Source of the DNA: Xenophilus sp. AP218F
GTDB taxonomy: Bacteria; Pseudomonadota; Gammaproteobacteria; Burkholderiales; Chromobacteriaceae
DNA length: 64,000 nucleotides
NCBI GenBank assembly: GCA_002213445.1
Contig: NJIE01000022.1
Coordinates: forward strand, 219,058 to 283,057
Direction: 5' to 3'
The notes below the pieces were generated by a model that was not told where the DNA came from, did no database searches, and saw only the letters and a program-made list of their open reading frames with translations. Positions 62,128 to 64,000 of the stretch are shown one piece after another; within the stretch, counting starts at the first letter, position 1, and every line of letters starts with the position of its first letter. A program made the translations under genes and the position numbers.

Positions 62128-62242
62128 GCCTGTCCACTCTCAAGTCTGTCGGAATTCCAAGATCAACCCAGCACTCTCGGACAATGCTACAAGTATTTAT
62201 AGCAAGCGTACATCACAATCGCCGCCCCCTCCTCGACAAAGA

Positions 62243-62266
62243 AAAAGCGCCCATTCGGGCGCTTTT
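62243..62266 (-). terminator. terminator after the H-NS-like gene
   Basis: AAAAGCGCCC-ATTC-GGGCGCTTTT is a perfect 10-bp stem, followed on the minus strand by more T. It is 17 bases beyond the stop codon. Confidence 0.9.
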
Positions 62267-62283
62267 CTCCGCATATCGCAGGA

Positions 62284-62589
62284 TCAGATGATCAGATCGT
62301 CCAGGGACTTGCCGCTGGCCAACCATTCTTGCACCCATACCGGCTTGCGGCCGCGGCCGGTCCAGGTCAGCTCCGGGCTAACCGGGTGGCGGTACTTCGC
62401 CTCAACCGGTTTGCGGGTGGCATTGACCTTGCCCAACACTTCTTCAACGCTCAGGCCGTAGGCGCGCGCCAATTCGATGATTTGCTTCTTCGCCTTGGAT
62501 TTCTCTTCGACTTCGCGGCGTTTGATTTCATTTTCAACGTCGGCTTTCAAAGCCACCAGAGCGGTGAAATCCAGGTTGGAAAGATCCAT
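62284..62589 (-). CDS. H-NS-family nucleoid protein
   Basis: A 101-aa silencer protein: a coiled-coil oligomerisation part (ALVALKADVENEIKRREVEEKSKAKK), then the C-terminal AT-hook-like DNA-binding domain (YRHPVSPELTWTGRGRKPVW). It is shorter than enterobacterial H-NS and typical of beta-proteobacterial H-NS/MvaT-like proteins. It has its own promoter and terminator, so it is a single-gene unit. Confidence 0.95.
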   Translation of the reverse strand: MDLSNLDFTALVALKADVENEIKRREVEEKSKAKKQIIELARAYGLSVEEVLGKVNATRKPVEAKYRHPVSPELTWTGRGRKPVWVQEWLASGKSLDDLII

Positions 62590-62629
62590 GACATGTTCCT
62601 TATTCTAAAAGTTTTGATTTACAGAAGGC

Positions 62630-62659
62630 AATGTAGCTAATTCACCCGGAAAAAGTCAA
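62630..62659 (-). promoter_or_regulatory. H-NS gene promoter
   Basis: On the minus strand TTGACT (62654-62659) and TACATT (62630-62635) have an 18-base spacer, 41 bases upstream of the start codon. Confidence 0.6.
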
Positions 62660-62680
62660 GATTAAACTTCCAGCCTGCGT

Positions 62681-63703
62681 TTATTTTGCCGCATTCTCTT
62701 CCAGAGAATAAGGCAGCGACAGGCAGGCCAACGGGATATTGCCTTCCTCATCCAGATACACGCCCGACTCCCATGCTTGCGCCTGCGCCACGGCCAACCC
62801 TTCGAAAACCCCATCGCCAAGCGGGCATATTGCCGCCACCATGCCGATAGATTGGCCAGGCGCTTGCGGGCTATATAGCTTATCGCCTATCGACATTTTC
62901 GCGCTGGTCGAAACGCGGAACAGCCGGCGCTTTACCTTGCCCAAGTATTGGGTTCTGGCCACGATTTCCTGCCCCGGGTAGCAACCTTTTTTGAAACTGA
63001 CCGCGCCGATCAACTCCATATTGGCCATCTGCGGAACAAACTGTTCCTGCGTGGCCAGGCGCACCCAGGCGATACCCGCCCGAATATCCTTCAGCGCCCA
63101 AGCAGCGGGAGAAACCCACTGCAAATCCGCGTCGTCTTGCAAACGCTGATTCCACTCGCCAGAGCCCTGCAAGGCCAGCAGCGCGCCGCCGCATGGCAAA
63201 GCCACGGCCAGGCCATTCTCCGACTGCGCGACCTGCAACGCCGTCAAATGCGCCGCCGCCCACTGCGCAGGCAGCGTCGCGCGCGCGGCCTTTTCGTTCA
63301 AGCCAAGCAAAGTCCACTCGTCGGCCAACTGGACCTTTACTTTGGCGCGCATGACAAACATCGTCAGCCTCTTTTGAATCGCCGCGGCGATATCGGCCGA
63401 AACCATCAGATAATAAGCGCCTGTCCGCTTCCAGATCAGAAAACTGGCCAGCATTCTGCCTTTGGCGGTGGAATAACTGCTGAATTGGGCCTGTGCCTCA
63501 TTCAACAAACGGATATCGCTGGACAATTGTCCTTGCAAAAAGGCTTCGGCCTCTTCGCCCTCCACCTTGAGCAAGGCGAAATCGCTCAGCACCGCGGCGG
63601 CAGATCCATCCTCCAGGGCCGCCAACTGCCGCGCATGCCGCGCCGGCTCCGCCATTTCAACCGTGCCGTTCTGCTGCGCCCAAGCGCTCCAAATCGCATC
63701 CAT
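62681..63703 (-). CDS. ygfZ: YgfZ/GcvT-like folate-binding iron-sulfur repair protein
   Basis: A 340-aa tetrahydrofolate-binding protein that helps make or repair certain Fe-S enzymes. The family signature KGCYPGQEIVAR is intact, with its Cys. LFLQGQLSSDI-type sequence (AFLQGQLSSDIRLL) is near the N-terminus. The ATG at 63703 is preceded by CGGGAGT; a start five codons earlier is possible. It fits the abundance of Fe-S proteins in the window (fumarase, RimO, ferredoxin). Confidence 0.93.
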   Translation of the reverse strand: MDAIWSAWAQQNGTVEMAEPARHARQLAALEDGSAAAVLSDFALLKVEGEEAEAFLQGQLSSDIRLLNEAQAQFSSYSTAKGRMLASFLIWKRTGAYYLMVSADIAAAIQKRLTMFVMRAKVKVQLADEWTLLGLNEKAARATLPAQWAAAHLTALQVAQSENGLAVALPCGGALLALQGSGEWNQRLQDDADLQWVSPAAWALKDIRAGIAWVRLATQEQFVPQMANMELIGAVSFKKGCYPGQEIVARTQYLGKVKRRLFRVSTSAKMSIGDKLYSPQAPGQSIGMVAAICPLGDGVFEGLAVAQAQAWESGVYLDEEGNIPLACLSLPYSLEENAAK

Positions 63704-63879
63704 GCCTGACTCCCGCAATCCATATCGATGCGCAATCTTACCGTTTGCCGCTCATCGTCACCAGCCGCCCGTCCTTGCGCGCCATTCAAGCAACTCGCAT
63801 TTCCTCTTTCGCCGCAAACACTTAAACCACACTCTGCCCGATGCGCGCCGCAGACCGCCGAAAAATATCGCCGAACCCG

Positions 63880-63909
63880 TTGACAAGCCAACTCGGGCTC
63901 ATTTATAGT
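63880..63909 (+). promoter_or_regulatory. tRNA-Asn promoter
   Basis: TTGACA (63880-63885) is a perfect minus-35 box; TATAGT (63904-63909) is a good minus-10 box with an 18-base spacer. The mature tRNA begins 15 bases later, so the leader would be very short. Confidence 0.8.
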
Positions 63910-63924
63910 TCGCCCTCACTCAAT

Positions 63925-64000
63925 TCCCTGATAGCTCAGTTGGTAGAGCGACGGACTGTTAATCCGCAGGTCGCAGGTTCGAGCCCTGCTCGGGGAGCCA
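63925..64000 (+). tRNA. tRNA-Asn (GTT)
   Basis: A 76-base cloverleaf with encoded CCA. The acceptor arms are TCCCTGA and TCGGGGA (one T-G pair), the D loop is AGCTCAGTTGGTAGAGC, the anticodon loop is CTGTTAA with GTT, and the T loop is GGTTCGAGCC. The gene ends exactly at the window edge. Confidence 0.97.

Overview
The window is about 64 kb of GC-rich, densely coding chromosomal DNA with no insertion sequence, prophage, integrase, CRISPR array or rRNA. Gene content points to a beta-proteobacterium of the Neisseriales, most likely Chromobacterium or a close relative. The indicators are large duplicated chemotaxis and c-di-GMP machinery, a PHA regulator/phasin pair (phaR and phasin), a TadA carrying an extra N-terminal domain, and a Neisseriaceae-style uptake-sequence 10-mer in one terminator. 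The genus is an inference; no 16S gene is present.

Layout. (1) 1-1.46 kb: gluQ and a 7Fe ferredoxin. (2) 1.49-11.1 kb, minus strand: a che2-like operon in the order STAS, PP2C phosphatase, cheY, cheA, cheW, a receptor with two PAS-like repeats and a C-terminal DWEEF CheR tether, cheR, cheB, cheD. A FlrB/FleS-like kinase lies just upstream. (3) 12.56-18.94 kb, plus strand: a second set cheV-cheV-cheY-cheZ-cheA followed by an EAL-HDOD protein. (4) 19-31 kb: housekeeping genes tsaB-rimI-UDG, rpmB-rpmG, pyrG-kdsA-eno-ftsB, a diguanylate cyclase, ratA-rnfH divergent from smpB, and guaA. (5) 31.5-41.9 kb: an OmpA-type lipoprotein, an MFS transporter, a yqjD/E/K-like trio, an Ala-rich unknown protein, a TfoX_C-TadA fusion, an L,D-transpeptidase, a methyltransferase, class I fumarase, an MgtC-like protein and an orphan Hpt protein.

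(6) 42.1-49.5 kb is the most distinctive locus. It is a compact eight-gene cassette plus regulator: a stand-alone PRD protein, a glycine-rich SFCGS protein, DUF4312, two integral membrane proteins (DUF4311, DUF4310), an amidohydrolase-fold enzyme, a DgaE-type PLP ammonia-lyase, a DgaF-type KDGP aldolase, and a MtlR/LicR-type activator with HTH, two PRDs, and EIIB- and EIIA-like domains. The last two enzymes match the D-glucosaminate-6-phosphate route, but the usual mannose-family PTS permease is absent. Five small proteins of unknown function sit in its place, so I propose they form an uncharacterised uptake/phosphorylation or sensing system.

(7) 49.6-64 kb: rarA-serS, a 4xCBS-PAS-GGDEF-EAL protein, rimO, phaR with a TPR-methyltransferase and a divergent phasin, an M14 carboxypeptidase, a PilZ-like protein, a short H-NS protein, ygfZ and tRNA-Asn at the right edge.

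Signal transduction dominates: two chemotaxis arrays, at least four c-di-GMP-related proteins, an Hpt protein and a partner-switching STAS/PP2C pair. The two che systems have different adaptation and dephosphorylation logic. The minus-strand set has methylation and deamidation enzymes but no CheZ. The plus-strand set has CheZ and two CheV adaptors but no CheR, CheB or CheW.
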